DNA of 64,000 bases from contig JAUJNG010000020.1 in the NCBI GenBank assembly GCA_030448265.1, positions 30,931 to 94,930 on the forward strand, read 5' to 3'. Each line of letters opens with the position of its first letter. The stretch's first letter is position 1. Under the pieces are notes generated by a model. That model had not been told where the DNA came from. It searched no databases and was given only the letters and a program-made list of their open reading frames with translations. This stretch comes from Abditibacterium sp. (GTDB lineage Bacteria; Armatimonadota; Abditibacteriia; Abditibacteriales; Abditibacteriaceae). Position numbers and translations under genes: made by a program. Of this stretch, positions 16,819 through 25,794 are shown piece by piece.

Positions 16819-17155
16819 GGTGGTTCTCCCTGGAGGAAAGTCCCAGAACATCGCTCACGGCCCGCGAAAACTGGCTCCACACCGCGCTGCGGCGCTTCAA
16901 ATCGGCCTCGCCTGCGGGCGTGAGCGCGTAAACCTTGCGCGAGGGGCCGCGCTCGTTGGGCTCCCACTGCGCCACGATGAGGCCGTCCTTTTCGAGCGCG
17001 TGCAGCGCCGGATAAAGCGTGCCCTCTTTCCATTCCAGAATCCCGCCGCTGCGCCGCTCGATTTCGCGCGCGATGGCGTAGCCGTGCAAGCCGCCGCCCT
17101 GCAAAACCGCCAGAATCAGCGCCGGAACGTTGCCTTTCAATAATTCGCGTTGCAT
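16805..17155 (-). CDS. PadR-family transcriptional regulator
   Basis: The 116-residue protein is a PadR winged helix: LLKGNVPALILAVLQGGGLHGYAIAREIERRSGG, then LEWKEGTLYPALHALEKDGLI, then the wing WEPNERGPSRKVYALTPAGE. It is expected to be a dimeric repressor. ATG 17155 is preceded by AGGAGG at ideal spacing. The same frame stays open far upstream (to 18439), but that stretch overlaps the antisense of a real membrane gene and is not coding. The downstream HAAS-type membrane gene overlaps it, forming the usual regulator-target pair. Confidence 0.92.
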   Translation of the reverse strand: MQRELLKGNVPALILAVLQGGGLHGYAIAREIERRSGGILEWKEGTLYPALHALEKDGLIVAQWEPNERGPSRKVYALTPAGEADLKRRSAVWSQFSRAVSDVLGLSSRENHHETR

Positions 17156-17220
17156 TTTTGCCTCCTGATGCGATGTGCATCGGGTAACGAGGTATAAGGC
17201 AAAACGAAAGGGCGTGCAAG

Positions 17221-18237
17221 TCAGGCGGCGGCGCGGAGTCGATACCAGATCGCGGCGGGAGCCAGCAAAAGAGGCAAATATATCATCCAGCAGAGGGGCG
17301 CGAACAAAATCGTGGCGCTCGCAGTGAGGGCGTAGCACAGTTCGAGCGGCCATTTGCGAGAGAAAATGAGGGTCAAAAGTGGCGCGCCAAGAGCCATGAG
17401 CGACAAGTAAACGCGCGCCCAGACTGGCAGGGGAGAATGGGCATCGAGTGTTCCTATGGCCTCGAAAACGCGGATGAGGGCGAAAGAAAGCGAAACGTTG
17501 GCGAGGTTGAACGTGCCCTGCGAAACGACAGGCGAAGTCGCGGGCCACCAGTTCAGGCTGTTTTGCAGGCCGCAGAGCCAGATTCCGGCGCCAAATCCCG
17601 CGAGTAAAACGCTCGCCGCCGGAAAAAGTGCGTGCCTGCCTTCGTTTTTGATGACAAGAGCCAGAGTCCACACCGGATGCAGCTTCATCATGGCCGCGAA
17701 AGCGAGCGGAACGGCGCGAAAGCGCGTCGAAAAGGCGAGGCCGTAACACGCCCACATCACCGGCTCGAAGTTGCCCAGTCCTATCGCCACATAACCCTGG
17801 CACAAATCGATGCACATTCCAGCGAGGAGAACCGTTTTCCAACTGATTTTTCCGGTCGCCAGTCGCGCCAGACACGCGGCGTAAATCCAGAACGCAGCCA
17901 GCACAATCAAGAGCCAGACGCGGCCAAACCACAGGTAATTCAGTTCGACGAGCGGGCGCGTCAGCAGCAAAAACGGCGGCGGGTAGAAAAAGCGCGAAGG
18001 CACCACTGCGGGTGTGTAATCGGGCCAGAGGTGATAGAGCGGCAAACCGGTTTTGAGACGCATCGCGGCGTCGTAGTAGACAACCAAATCGCGAAAACGG
18101 TCGTCGCGATTCCAATTTTCGGGAAGCCAAACCAAAAGCTGAAAAGCGAGATGGAAAATCGCCAAGGCAACCAGAGAGCGCCACAAAAGCCGGCGAAACT
18201 GCGGGGAAAAACGAGGGCGCGGCGCGGGATCGGGCAT
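17221..18237 (-). CDS. GT87-like membrane mannosyltransferase (DUF2029)
   Basis: The 338-residue protein has about nine hydrophobic segments. The first periplasmic loop reads DDRFRDLVVYYDAAMRLKTG with Asp residues followed by LPLYHLWPDYTP and RFFYPPPFLLL, typical of DUF2029/GT87 polyprenol-phosphomannose-dependent transferases. KLHPVWTLAL and WPATSPVVSQGT are further family-like stretches. I chose the ATG at 18237; the frame is open to 18351 but the added N terminus looks non-membrane and is not family-like. It probably glycosylates a lipid or protein at the outer face of the membrane. It is the gene before padR, 65 bases away, on the same strand. Confidence 0.75.
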   Translation of the reverse strand: MPDPAPRPRFSPQFRRLLWRSLVALAIFHLAFQLLVWLPENWNRDDRFRDLVVYYDAAMRLKTGLPLYHLWPDYTPAVVPSRFFYPPPFLLLTRPLVELNYLWFGRVWLLIVLAAFWIYAACLARLATGKISWKTVLLAGMCIDLCQGYVAIGLGNFEPVMWACYGLAFSTRFRAVPLAFAAMMKLHPVWTLALVIKNEGRHALFPAASVLLAGFGAGIWLCGLQNSLNWWPATSPVVSQGTFNLANVSLSFALIRVFEAIGTLDAHSPLPVWARVYLSLMALGAPLLTLIFSRKWPLELCYALTASATILFAPLCWMIYLPLLLAPAAIWYRLRAAA

Positions 18238-18506
18238 GGCAGTCGCGAGGGGCAACGCTCTCGTGGTCTCCCTGCGCGGCAGTCGAGAATGACGTTGCGT
18301 TGGAGTATGCCCACCACAGCTCGCCATATCCACTTGAACCGCGAAGACCACAGCGTTCTAAAGCGCGTCGTCGGCTCGAACCGCCAGGGTGAGCGTGAGA
18401 AAAGCGCGCTCGCATTCTGCGGGTGTGCAATGGTGCCACACCGAGGGAAGCGGAGGGATTTGGCCCGAATCTAAGAGACAGTTTTTAGAGCCTGGGACGC
18501 CTTCAT
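18238..18506. other. 269-base gap without a recognisable gene
   Basis: The gap separates two minus-strand genes. Frames crossing it are extensions of neighbouring genes in the wrong context. I see no long inverted repeat, tRNA or clear terminator. It probably holds the promoter of the GT87-like gene. Confidence 0.4.
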
Positions 18507-19709
18507 TTACCCAGAGTGCGGCGCAGCGAACACCACGCAAACCGGCGCGCCCACTTCGACGGGGTTGCCACTGGGCGTTAATTTGCCAGTCTGGGCATCG
18601 ATGCGAAAGGCGGCGACCTGGTTGTTTTTCTGGCCGCCCACCACCAGCCATCGGCCATCGGGAGAAAGACCAAAGCCGCGCGGTTGTCTGGGTGTGGGCG
18701 TTTCACTCGTCCAGGTCAGCCGGCCTTGGGCGTCGATGCTGAAAAGCGTGATGGTGTCGCGCCCGCGATTCGACACGTAAAGCCAGCGTCCCGTGGGATG
18801 CACCCAGATTTCCGCCGTGGAAACACCTTCGGTCGCGGCGCCATCGGGGAGGGTGGGGATGGTCTGGAAGGCGGTCAGAGCGCCCGTGGTTTGATTGCGC
18901 TGGAAAGCCGTCACTCTCAGGCCCATTTCGTTGTTGACGTAAACGAAACCCGCGGGGTGAAACGCGAGGTGCCTTGGCCCCGCACCAGGAGGAACGGAGG
19001 CAAAGGGCGGGTCGGCCGGCACAAGCGTGCTTTTAGCCGCGTCGAAGCGATAGATGAGCACTTTGTCGATGCCCAAATCGCAGCTGTAGGCGAATCGGTT
19101 CGCTTCATCGACATAAATCGCATGAGCGTGAGGTTTATCCTGACGCCGCAGGTTGGGGCCGTTGCCCGTATGCTGGACGAAAGCGCTGCGCTCGCCCAGG
19201 GAGCCGTCTTCGCGGACGGGAAACGCCGCCACACTCCCCCCGCCGTAGTTGGCCACCAGAACGGTCTGGCCGGTGGCATCGACGCTCACATGACAGGCGC
19301 CCCCACCGCCCGTGGGCTGCTGGCCCAGCGCGAGGAGCTTTCCATCGGCTCCAATTGACCAGGCGCCCACGGCGCTTCCCCCTGCTTCGCAAACCGCATA
19401 AAGGGTGCGACCGTTGGGAGCAAGAGCCAGAAAAGAGGGGTTTTTCGCTTCGGCCACGAGAACGGGAGCGCTCAACTGTCCACTGCGTTCGTCCAGAGTG
19501 GAGCGGTAGATGCCCTGGCTTTGCGGCCCGCTATAGGTGCCCAGGTAAATCGTGTGAGTTTGTGGCTTTGGAGATTGTGCCATTTGGGGTTGTGCGGTTG
19601 CGGGAAGTGGAAACAAAAGTGCCGCCGAGGAGGCGGCAAGTGCCAAAAGTTGGTGGACAACTTGTGCCGGACGCGGAGCAGAGCGGGTTTTTGGTGGGAA
19701 AATTAACAA
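18507..19709 (-). CDS. secreted lactonase-family beta-propeller protein
   Basis: The 400-residue protein has a hydrophobic signal segment (LLALAASSAALLFPLPATAQ) and then the seven-bladed propeller of the 6-phosphogluconolactonase (Pgl) family. Visible signatures are IYLGTYSGPQSQGIYR, NPSFLALAPNGRTLYAV, HVSVDATGQTVLVANYGGGSVA, KPHAHAIYVD, GPRHLAFHPAG, EIWVHPTGRWLYVSNR and GFGLSPDGRWLVVGGQ. Cytoplasmic Pgl hydrolyses 6-phosphogluconolactone; a secreted member more likely acts on another sugar lactone. The only initiation codon giving the whole signal peptide is TTG at 19709, so the exact start is uncertain. Confidence 0.85.
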   Translation of the reverse strand: MLIFPPKTRSAPRPAQVVHQLLALAASSAALLFPLPATAQPQMAQSPKPQTHTIYLGTYSGPQSQGIYRSTLDERSGQLSAPVLVAEAKNPSFLALAPNGRTLYAVCEAGGSAVGAWSIGADGKLLALGQQPTGGGGACHVSVDATGQTVLVANYGGGSVAAFPVREDGSLGERSAFVQHTGNGPNLRRQDKPHAHAIYVDEANRFAYSCDLGIDKVLIYRFDAAKSTLVPADPPFASVPPGAGPRHLAFHPAGFVYVNNEMGLRVTAFQRNQTTGALTAFQTIPTLPDGAATEGVSTAEIWVHPTGRWLYVSNRGRDTITLFSIDAQGRLTWTSETPTPRQPRGFGLSPDGRWLVVGGQKNNQVAAFRIDAQTGKLTPSGNPVEVGAPVCVVFAAPHSG

Positions 19710-19827
19710 GGTTCGTGCAGTTTGACCGATTTCTTACCGTTGTCCATCCCGTCTCCGAAGCGCTGGCGAACGCGGCTGGTATTCCGAGAATATCGTTCCC
19801 CGCTTTGCTGGGGAAGAAGTTGCAGGG

Positions 19828-20161
19828 CTTAAGGCGGTTCTCAAATGAAATAACAGGTTGGTAGGGACATGGCCTGCCACTTAATGTGTGACTTGTTTTC
19901 CCAGGGCTGAACAGCCAGAACGTCTGCCAGGAGGCTGAAGCCTCGGCAACCAAACCAAGCCTGCCTTCGCAGGCTACACCTTCCATCTATAGGCCACGCA
20001 GGTGGCCTTGGTCTGGTTGCCGAGGCTTCAACCTCCTGGAGCATCCTGGCACACAAGCCATGACTACAGACTCTCACATACCCCAAGAGTCACACATTTA
20101 GTGGCAGGCCATGTCCCTACGAACGAGCGCGGATCAACTCAAACGAGAACCGCTTTAAGGC
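19828..20161. repeat. triple-nested inverted repeat (hairpin within hairpin)
   Basis: Outermost GCTTAAGGCGGTTCTCAAAT (from 19828) pairs imperfectly with 20141-20161. Inside it, arms 19861-19893 and 20088-20120 (33 bases, one mismatch) begin GTAGGGACATGGCCTGCCAC and contain AATGTGTGACT. Inside that, arms 19927-19957 and 20009-20039 (31 bases, two mismatches) contain AAGCCTCGGCAACCA. The centre holds two small stem-loops, GCCTGCCTTCGCAGGC and GGCCACGCAGGTGGCC. The AATGTGTGACTTGTT segment is shared with the outer arm of the element at 54560. It occupies most of the 496-base gap between the lactonase and Crp-family genes. Confidence 0.93.
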
Positions 20162-20205
20162 GTGGTTGAAGTCTTTACAGACGCCCAGAGTTGCTCCCTG
20201 CGCTT

Positions 20206-20949
20206 CTACTCTTCGCCCGACTGCTCGATGTCCCGTTTGGCATGGTAGGCGCGCTCGACCGCCGCTTTGATGATGTGATAACACTCGCAGCTTCTCTTTT
20301 TCAAACCTTTGCGGTTGACAATGCCGATGAGGCCCCGTGACTGCTCGATAAGTCCGGCTTTGGCCAAAATCCCAAGGGCCTCGGAGATTCCTGGGCGCCC
20401 CGTGCCCAGCATATCGGCGATGGTTTCCTGAGTCACTGGTAACTCCCCACTGCCGAGGCGATCAGAGAAAGTCAACAGCCAGCGCACCAGGCGGTGTTCA
20501 ATTGAATGCCTCTCGGAGCAAAGCGCGGTTTGCGAGGTTTCCACGATGCGCGCTTCGAGCGAACGCATCGTCAAATCGTGCAATCTGCCGCCACCATGAA
20601 ACTCCTCGTTGAAAAACTCCGGCCTCATCCTGTAAGCGGCGCCCTGGGTGAGCAACTCGCAGCGCACCAGGGGCATCCCGCCCTCGAAAATGGCCCGTTC
20701 GCCCACAATGCCTTCGGGGCCGATCAAGCTCAATTGCAGGGGTTTGCCTTCCTCGGAAGAAATGGTGAGCGCGACAACTCCCTGCGTTAAGAAATAAGTG
20801 GGACGAGGTGAGGCTCCCTCCTCGTGAAGCACCTGGCCCCGCTCTAACTCGACCCAGTCGAGATGGGGGCGCAGGAATTCGAGTTCAGACTTGGACAACG
20901 CCGCCAAAATCGCGTTGTCGCGTGGTGAAGCCGATGAAGGGGAATGCAT
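20206..20949 (-). CDS. Crp/Fnr-family transcriptional regulator
   Basis: The 247-residue protein has an N-terminal cyclic-nucleotide-binding-like beta roll (about 10-130; LERGQVLHEEGASPRPTYFLTQGVVAL) and a C-terminal helix-turn-helix (LPVTQETIADMLGTGRPGISEALGILAKAGLIE). The phosphate-binding Arg-Ser pair of true cAMP sites is not evident, so the effector is unknown. A Cys-rich tail (SCECYH, about residue 220) follows the HTH; with so few Cys an Fnr-type cluster is unlikely. I chose ATG 20949; a TTG six codons upstream is possible. It stands alone between two large inverted repeats. Confidence 0.85.
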   Translation of the reverse strand: MHSPSSASPRDNAILAALSKSELEFLRPHLDWVELERGQVLHEEGASPRPTYFLTQGVVALTISSEEGKPLQLSLIGPEGIVGERAIFEGGMPLVRCELLTQGAAYRMRPEFFNEEFHGGGRLHDLTMRSLEARIVETSQTALCSERHSIEHRLVRWLLTFSDRLGSGELPVTQETIADMLGTGRPGISEALGILAKAGLIEQSRGLIGIVNRKGLKKRSCECYHIIKAAVERAYHAKRDIEQSGEE

Positions 20950-21004
20950 TGACGTGGAGAGATGCAAGAGCCGTGCGGAGAAGCCGTCGTTTAACAGAAA
21001 TAGA

Positions 21005-21204
21005 ACTTACGCACAGGAAGTGTTCGCTCGACTAAAGTCGGCGCTGACCCAGAGGGTGCCCCGCACCTTCGGTGCTAACTTCCCGCCTTCGCGGGAACCA
21101 CACTGGGATGTTTCGGCGCAGGCCAAAAGTTAGCGGCGAAAGCCGCGGGGCACCCTCTGGGTCAACGCCGACTTCAGTCGAGCGAACACAGCCTATGCGT
21201 AAGT
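21005..21204. repeat. long inverted repeat, TTCGCTCGACTAAAGTCGGC family, copy 1
   Basis: Sixty-base arms (21005-21064 and 21145-21204) pair with a few mismatches and one bulge. They run from ACTTACGC through TTCGCTCGACTAAAGTCGGC to GACCCAGAGGGTGCCCCGC. The loop contains GCACCTTCGGTGC and CCCGCCTTCGCGGG stem-loops, giving a cloverleaf-like shape. A second copy is at 25517-25669. The remaining 142 bases up to the ThpR gene hold nothing I recognise. Confidence 0.92.
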
Positions 21205-21346
21205 CCTGAGAACGCAAATTTCGGCCCGTTTTTCAAGGGTTTCTGGAATTTAAGATCCCGAAATCACGATTTTGGAAGCTGTGCTTTCCCACAAATCGTA
21301 AGGACGACAAAAACCGAAACTCTCGATGGCTTTCTTTCACATTCCC

Positions 21347-21922
21347 TCACGAAAGAGGAAACTGATGCATCAGAGTGTAGCGCGGGGCGTCCTGGCTCAG
21401 GTCGCTGCACAACAGATCGACCTGGTTGACCGTCCAACGCCCAAACAGAACATCGCGGTTGCGTTCGATTTCAACGGTCAGAGCCTCGCGCGATGGGCTT
21501 TTGCCAGCACGGATGCGGCCCAGAGTGATGTGGCCCTGAAAACGGCCTTTTTCCTCCCTGGGTGCAAAAGGCGCGCAGGCGAGCGCCACGCGGTGTTGAA
21601 GCTGCGCCAACTCGTCGCCCGCGCTTTGCACTCCCGCCCAGATCACGCGAGGCCGGTTGGGGTTGGGGAAACAGCCCAAACCCTGGCACACCAGCTCAAA
21701 GGAGACGACACCCTCACAGGCCGCTCGCAATTGCAGCGCGAGTTCGTCGGTGCGGGAGGTTTCCACATCGCCCAGAAAACTGAGGGTGAGATGGAAGTTG
21801 CCCGCTTTCACCCACGAAATCGAGGCGGGCGACAAAGAGTCCCGCAGTGAGTCGGCGACTGCGACGAAGGTTTCTTGAAGAGACGGGGGCGCGGATAACG
21901 CACAAAAAAGCCGGAGATTCAT
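21347..21922 (-). CDS. thpR: RNA 2',3'-cyclic phosphodiesterase (2H superfamily)
   Basis: The 191-residue protein has the 2H fold with both catalytic HxTx motifs: FHLTLSFLGDV near residue 44 and GHITLGRIR near residue 131. It begins MNLRLFCALSAPP, the usual ThpR/LigT N terminus (RLFxAL). The enzyme opens 2',3'-cyclic phosphates on RNA ends and can ligate tRNA halves in vitro. It is read together with selO, whose stop lies 15 bases upstream, so the two are likely co-transcribed. Confidence 0.92.
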   Translation of the reverse strand: MNLRLFCALSAPPSLQETFVAVADSLRDSLSPASISWVKAGNFHLTLSFLGDVETSRTDELALQLRAACEGVVSFELVCQGLGCFPNPNRPRVIWAGVQSAGDELAQLQHRVALACAPFAPREEKGRFQGHITLGRIRAGKSPSREALTVEIERNRDVLFGRWTVNQVDLLCSDLSQDAPRYTLMHQFPLS

Positions 21923-21937
21923 CGGGCCAACCTGGAA

Positions 21938-23539
21938 TCAGGAACTGCACGACAGCGTGGCGCAGCCAGCTTTGGTGCGCGCCCAGTCGGGCCGTTTCGC
22001 CGCCAACTCGTCGTCATCGGGATGCTCTGCGAAAGGCGTCTTCAGCACATCCATCAGTCGCTGCAACGGAGACAGGTCGCCCGCTTCGGCTCCCTCAATG
22101 GCTTTTTGAGCGAGGTAGTTGCGCAGCACATATTTGGGATTGGCGCTCAGCATCACTTCGCGGATGGAGTGGGCATCGGACGGCTCCAAGCGCAGCCGTT
22201 GCGCGTAGCGCTGGAGCCACCCCTCCAGATGCTCCGCTTCCGCCGTTGGCGAGGCCGCGTAAGAAGTCGCGGCGATGAGTTCGCGAAACAGCGCCGACTC
22301 GCTGCCGGATTCGCTCCGCAGGGGGGCGCTGAGGTGGGAAAGCTGCCGGAAAAAGAGCGTCATGTCGACTTCGGCCTCTGCCAGAGCCTGGTGCAGCTCT
22401 TCCACAAGGGCTGCATCCTCCTCGGCGAGTGGGGCCAATCCCAGCTTCCTCAACATCATTTCCTGGTGCGTCTGCGTAAAGGTCAGCCGGTAAGTTTCGA
22501 GACCGGCGCCCAGATCTTCGGCCTTGGAAATCAGGGGGGACAGGCCGCGCGCCAGCATCATCAAATTCCACATCGCGATGCGTGGCTGCTGCCCGAAAGC
22601 GTAGCGCCTCTGGCCAAAATCGGTGGTATTGGGCGTCCAGTCCGGCTCGTAGGGTTCGAGCCAGCCGTAGGGGCCGTAGTCGATGGTGAGGCCCAGAATC
22701 GACATATTGTCGGTGTTCATCACGCCATGCACGAAACCCACATTCATCCAGTGGGCGATCATGATCGCGGTGCGACGGCAGATTTCCTCAAACCATTGCA
22801 GGTAAACCGCTTCGCCAGGTTCTCCCAGTTCGGGAAAGTGGTGGCGGATGGTGTAATCGGCGAGGGCGCGCAGGTTGTCGGTTTCGCCCATTGTCGCCAT
22901 GATCTGGAAATTGCCGAAGCGGATAAAGCTGGGCGATACGCGCGCCACGACCGCGCCTGGTTCGGGTCGCGGGTCGCCGCTATAAAACATGTCGCGCACT
23001 ACGGTGTCGCCGGTGCCGACCAGACTCAAAGCCCGCGTCGTGGGCACGCCGAGCCAGTGCATCGCTTCGCTGCACAGAAACTCGCGCAGCGACGAGCGCA
23101 AAACCGCGCGGCCATCGGCGCGGCGCGAGTAGGGGGTGGGGCCGGCGCCTTTGAGCTGAATTTCCCACCACGAGCCGTCGCAGGCCTCGATTTCTCCCAG
23201 CGAAAGGGCGCGGCCATCACCAAGCTGTCCCGCCCAGTTCCCGAACTGATGCCCGCCATAGCGCGCCGCGAAGGGCTTCATGCTGGGCGTGACTGCATTT
23301 CCGCCCAAAACATCGACGGCAGGGCCGCGCTCGGCGGGCCTGGATAATCCTAAAAACGCCGCGCAGTCGTCCGACCAGGCGAGCAGGTGCGGATCGGACA
23401 CCGGCGTGGGGCCGACTCTTGAATAGCACGCACCTGGCACCTGGCGCGGGCGTTTATCAGGCGCGATTTCGCCGCGCAGTTCCTCGACGAAAGAGTTTCT
23501 AAAAACGGCTTGATCAATGGGACGAACGTTGATGGACAT
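21938..23539 (-). CDS. selO: protein adenylyltransferase SelO (YdiU family)
   Basis: The 533-residue protein is a full-length SelO pseudokinase that transfers AMP from ATP to Ser/Thr/Tyr residues and is linked to the oxidative-stress response. Signatures include FAARYGGHQFGNWAGQLGDGRA, LKGAGPTPYSRRADGRAVLRSS, LGVPTTRALSLVGTG, RVSPSFIRFGNFQ and FVHGVMNTDNMSILGLTIDYGPYGW (metal-binding Asn and Asp). It ends CATLSCSS, the conserved C-terminal Cys motif where eukaryotic homologues have selenocysteine. Its start is divergent from the GH26-like gene, leaving about 150 bases for both promoters. Confidence 0.95.
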   Translation of the reverse strand: MSINVRPIDQAVFRNSFVEELRGEIAPDKRPRQVPGACYSRVGPTPVSDPHLLAWSDDCAAFLGLSRPAERGPAVDVLGGNAVTPSMKPFAARYGGHQFGNWAGQLGDGRALSLGEIEACDGSWWEIQLKGAGPTPYSRRADGRAVLRSSLREFLCSEAMHWLGVPTTRALSLVGTGDTVVRDMFYSGDPRPEPGAVVARVSPSFIRFGNFQIMATMGETDNLRALADYTIRHHFPELGEPGEAVYLQWFEEICRRTAIMIAHWMNVGFVHGVMNTDNMSILGLTIDYGPYGWLEPYEPDWTPNTTDFGQRRYAFGQQPRIAMWNLMMLARGLSPLISKAEDLGAGLETYRLTFTQTHQEMMLRKLGLAPLAEEDAALVEELHQALAEAEVDMTLFFRQLSHLSAPLRSESGSESALFRELIAATSYAASPTAEAEHLEGWLQRYAQRLRLEPSDAHSIREVMLSANPKYVLRNYLAQKAIEGAEAGDLSPLQRLMDVLKTPFAEHPDDDELAAKRPDWARTKAGCATLSCSS

Positions 23540-23689
23540 AAAAATCGATGCGCCCTCAGCCTGAACGACAGGAGCAGCGCCAAAGAGACGGAGCGAAGCA
23601 AATCAAGCTCCCCACTTCACTCGGAGGTCTCGTTTTGCTTGCCGCTTGTTCCACGGAGTCAAACTGAGGGTTCACGGCGTGTGCGACCT

Positions 23690-25492
23690 ATGAGTTACAA
23701 CTTCCCTGCGCCCCGCCGCCGCAAACCGAGCCGGTGGGGTCTTATTCTTTTGCTGTTGATTGGCGGCTGGGTCGTTTACAATCGCCTCCCTATCGAAAAG
23801 TGGCTGGCGCTGCCTCCTCTCGTGGAAAAGTGGCGCCAGAAAACGGTTGCTTCGGCGCCCATATCGCAAAAGCCGACGCCGAACCCAAAAACGCCTCCCG
23901 CCCAGATTCGGCCCCTTCCCCAGCAGCCGGAGCGCGCCACGCCGCAGGTGACGCCCCCTGCCGTCTCGCCGCGAGAACGCGGGGCCGATGCGGAAATTAC
24001 GCCCTCCAACCTGCTCCTGCGCTTGCCAGGCGCGCCCGTCGTGCGCGAGGTGCCCGATGCGCGCGTGCGCCAGCTCGAAGCGAAAATCGCCAAATATCCG
24101 GTTTTCGCGCTCTATCGAGGGTTGGCGCAGCGCCATCTCGCACTGGGCAACACCGAAGCGGCGGCGAAGGTGTTTCGGACGCAGGCGGCGCTCTACCGAC
24201 GCAAGGGGATGGAAGATGCGGCCCTCATCCTGGAAAAACAGGCCACGCAGACCGAAACCACCATCCGCGTTTTCGCGGCGCGCGCGGGACGCGAGACGCC
24301 CTTCACCGGCGCGCCGCTCGAACCGCGACGCGGCTGTTATCTGGGCGCGTTCATCGACCGCGACGACGCGCTTCCCACGCGCTTCAACGGCGACAACTGG
24401 CAGCACCACCGCCTGCCCAGCGAATTCGAAGCGCGCGTGGGGCGCCGCCACGCCAGCGTTTTTACCTATGTGAAATGGGGCAACTTCCCGCGTCAGTGGC
24501 TGGCGATGTGCAAACGCCAGGGCGTCGTTCCCCACATCGCCTGGGAGCCGCAAAACCTGCGCGAAGTGCAAAACGATGCCTATATGCGTGGTTGTGCTCA
24601 GTTTCTGCGCGACCTCGACTGGCCGGTTTTCGTGCGCTTCGCGGGCGAGATGAACGGCGACTGGACGCCCTATCACGGCGATCCGGCGCTCTACCGCGAA
24701 AAATTCCGCCTCGTGCATCGCACCTTGCACCGCTACGCCGCCAAAGTCGCCACCATCTGGTGCGTCAACGCGATTCCCAGCGACAACATCGAAGCCTATT
24801 ACCCAGGCGATGACGGCTGCGACTGGGTGGGCGTCAACCTCTATTCCACGCCCTTCGCTGACAACGACCGCACGCGCGGGGCGTTTGGGGAGTCGCCCCT
24901 GACGCTGCTGGAACCGATCTATCGCCGCTACAGCGCCCGCAAGCCGATTGCGATTTGCGAATACGCTGCCAGCCACCAAAGCGCGGTTGACGGCGTGGTG
25001 CGAACCTCATTCGCCGTCGAAAAAATGGCGCTGCTTTACGGCGCGCTGCCCCTGCTTTACCCGCGCGTGAAGATGATCAACTGGTTCTCGACCAACAACC
25101 TCATCCACGCCCGCGCCGGACGGCAACTCAACAACTACCGCCTCACCCAGCATCCCGCCGTTCAGGAATCGTATCGAAATCTCACGGCCTCGCCGCACTT
25201 TTTGACCTCGTTTCAGGGCCAGGGCACGACTTCGGCGCCGCTCCCGAGCGAGATCGGCGCGGGGGAAAAGCTGCGCGCGAACGAGCGCCTTTGGCTCTGG
25301 GTCACGTCGGCTTCCGCGCGTCCCGCCGTGTTCGTGCAGGCCGCGAATCGGGTTGTTTATGGCGGGAGGCGGGTTGGGAAACACGTCGTCGAGTTGGAAC
25401 TGCCCACGAGGGCCGATTCGCTTTCGATTCTGGTCTACGACGCACGCGGGCGCTGCGTGAAACGGCGCGATGTAAAGCTCGATTCTTCCTGA
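23690..25492 (+). CDS. membrane-anchored GH26-like glycoside hydrolase
   Basis: The 600-residue protein has a basic N terminus, a single membrane helix (WGLILLLLIGGWVVYN, about 13-28), a Pro-rich linker, a short helical TPR-like stretch (about 130-185) and a catalytic TIM-barrel part. VFVRFAGEMNGDWTPYHG matches the acid/base Glu region of GH26 and KPIAICEYAASH the nucleophile Glu region. GH26 enzymes cleave beta-mannans or related polymers. I chose ATG 23690; the frame is open upstream to 23510 but that part overlaps selO. A small C-terminal beta domain follows. The substrate is inferred only. Confidence 0.75.
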   Translation: MSYNFPAPRRRKPSRWGLILLLLIGGWVVYNRLPIEKWLALPPLVEKWRQKTVASAPISQKPTPNPKTPPAQIRPLPQQPERATPQVTPPAVSPRERGADAEITPSNLLLRLPGAPVVREVPDARVRQLEAKIAKYPVFALYRGLAQRHLALGNTEAAAKVFRTQAALYRRKGMEDAALILEKQATQTETTIRVFAARAGRETPFTGAPLEPRRGCYLGAFIDRDDALPTRFNGDNWQHHRLPSEFEARVGRRHASVFTYVKWGNFPRQWLAMCKRQGVVPHIAWEPQNLREVQNDAYMRGCAQFLRDLDWPVFVRFAGEMNGDWTPYHGDPALYREKFRLVHRTLHRYAAKVATIWCVNAIPSDNIEAYYPGDDGCDWVGVNLYSTPFADNDRTRGAFGESPLTLLEPIYRRYSARKPIAICEYAASHQSAVDGVVRTSFAVEKMALLYGALPLLYPRVKMINWFSTNNLIHARAGRQLNNYRLTQHPAVQESYRNLTASPHFLTSFQGQGTTSAPLPSEIGAGEKLRANERLWLWVTSASARPAVFVQAANRVVYGGRRVGKHVVELELPTRADSLSILVYDARGRCVKRRDVKLDSS

Positions 25493-25516
25493 AACAGGAC
25501 TTATGCGGGGCTTGGT

Positions 25517-25669
25517 TTCGCTCGACTAAAGTCGGCGCTGACCCAGAGGGTGCCCCGCGGCTCCGCCGCTAACTTTCGGCCTACGCCGAAACATCCTCTC
25601 CGTAGTTTTCCCGCGCAGGCGGGAAATTAGCACCGAAGGTGCTCATAGCGCTGACTTCAGTCGAGCGAA
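25517..25669. repeat. inverted repeat, TTCGCTCGACTAAAGTCGGC family, copy 2
   Basis: Arms TTCGCTCGACTAAAGTCGG (from 25517 to 25539) and their complement (25647-25669) match the arms at 21005. The left side continues GACCCAGAGGGTGCCCCGC as in that copy, but the right side lacks the matching stretch, so this copy is degraded on one side. Internal stem-loops (GCGGCTCCGCCGC, TTTCGGCCTACGCCGAAA) remain. It fills the 302-base gap before the SDR gene with nothing else recognisable. Confidence 0.88.
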
Positions 25670-25794
25670 CTGAACAGACCGCAGAATAACCCAATGTCCA
25701 CTGGCCGACAAACACCCTGGCACAGCGCAAACGCGCGGCATGCCACCTGCTAACGAGCCGAACCGATTTTAAAAAAGGTGTTGCTGTCAAGACT

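Noticed and set aside
16805..18439. A 544-codon open frame that ends as PadR
   Set aside because: Only the last 116 codons match PadR and have a perfect ribosome site; the upstream part is the other frame of the GT87-like gene on the same strand.
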